Below, one piece after another: positions 60,863 through 64,000 of a DNA stretch of 64,000 bases. Under the pieces are notes generated by a model, which saw nothing but the letters and a program-made list of their open reading frames with translations, was not told the origin of the DNA and made no database searches. The position numbers and the translations under genes were made by a program. The stretch is from Enemella evansiae (GTDB lineage Bacteria; Pseudomonadota; Alphaproteobacteria; Rhodobacterales; Rhodobacteraceae): assembly GCA_017255395.1 (NCBI GenBank), contig JAFKDC010000005.1, positions 62,001 to 126,000 on the forward strand. The letters run 5' to 3'. Position 1 is the stretch's first letter. Each line of letters opens with the position of its first letter.

Positions 60863-60886
60863 AAAAAAGCGGGCCAGCGGCCCGCT
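60863..60886 (-). terminator. Leader terminator (attenuator) before rimP
   Basis: On the minus strand AGCGGGCC-GCT-GGCCCGCT followed by six T, 27 bases before the rimP ATG and downstream of the promoter at 60936-60964. This is a complete intrinsic terminator inside the leader of the operon. Confidence 0.75.
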
Positions 60887-60935
60887 CGAAAGTCTCGGTG
60901 GGCGCCGGGGGACCGACGCGCCGCTGTTGCAAGGG

Positions 60936-60964
60936 CATATAGGCCAGCCCCTCCCGCAACGCAA
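60936..60964 (-). promoter_or_regulatory. Sigma-70 promoter of the rimP-nusA-infB operon
   Basis: On the minus strand TTGCGT (60964-60959), 17 bases, TATATG (60941-60936). The predicted start is near 60929, giving a leader of about 90 bases that includes an intrinsic terminator. Confidence 0.65.
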
Positions 60965-60998
60965 GCGGATTCGCCGATCAGGCGCCCTGGGCGGTGGA

Positions 60999-61042
60999 AA
61001 GGCCCTTCGAAGGGCCTTCCGAAAGCCGCTTCCAAGCGGCTT
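60999..61042 (-). terminator. Tandem double hairpin after pgm
   Basis: AAGGCCCTT-CG-AAGGGCCTT (60999-61018) and AAGCCGCTT-CC-AAGCGGCTT (61023-61042). Both stems are perfect; the pair lies 4 bases past the pgm stop, with no T run. Same architecture as at 18488 and 46823. Confidence 0.7.
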
Positions 61043-61046
61043 CCCC

Positions 61047-64000
<2,954 letters not shown>

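Overview
The window is about 65% GC and its gene content and order point to an alphaproteobacterium of the Rhodobacteraceae (Roseobacter group). Indicators are the family-specific DUF6478 and DUF5928 proteins, the rimP-nusA-ylxR/L7Ae-infB, secA-PPIase-argJ-mutT and rnd-lptC-lptA-lptB-hpf-ptsN blocks, an Irr-type iron control element at mbfA, and a dispersed GC-rich intergenic repeat. I saw no rRNA, tRNA, insertion sequence, phage gene or CRISPR array. Most of the window is chromosomal core, with a few accessory-looking islands.

Layout. 1-12 kb: a C-terminal gene fragment, zapE, an MFS transporter, a leftward group (TetR, S-formylglutathione hydrolase, YaiI, ornithine-cyclodeaminase-like), a 53-residue exported protein apparently controlled by that TetR, the membrane ferritin/iron exporter mbfA, a lipoprotein, DUF6478, a DMT permease, and a DUF599/CopD-like pair. 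12-17 kb: the glycolate oxidase set glcD-glcE-(membrane protein)-glcF. 17-24 kb: two tandem trypsin-like proteases, a small heat-shock protein, a leaderless S8 protease, a PfkB kinase, nth, an Ada-like methyltransferase and an OmpA-type lipoprotein.

24-30 kb: an exopolysaccharide sugar transferase behind a long AT-richer spacer, then RNase D and the LPS export genes lptCAB, followed by hpf and ptsN. 29.8-40.2 kb: a surface-glycan locus (NodH-like sulfotransferase, DUF5928/GT14, three further glycosyltransferases, galE, galU, cysQ and an ABC-2 export permease). A PAPS-dependent sulfotransferase and the PAP-recycling phosphatase CysQ at its two ends suggest the product is sulfated. 40-49 kb: tandem SH3/COG3650 proteins, alkB, dnaK-dnaJ behind a heat-shock promoter, radC, and a phosphate-binding-like/OmpA fusion with a membrane-anchored partner.

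49-64 kb: secA, a parvulin PPIase, argJ, mutT, a 48-residue ORF, infB-ylxR/L7Ae-nusA-rimP behind a promoter plus leader terminator, then pgm and the C-terminal part of malQ (glycogen metabolism, cut by the window end).

The observations I rate highest are: three matching TetR-type operators around a tiny exported protein; a run of 13 G inside an in-frame 5' extension of the ornithine-cyclodeaminase-like gene; three unrelated loci carrying the same tandem double-hairpin structure just after a stop codon; the putative sulfated-glycan locus with a two-half sulfotransferase; and a terminator-containing leader before rimP-nusA-infB. All are readings of sequence by eye; no database or folding calculation was run.
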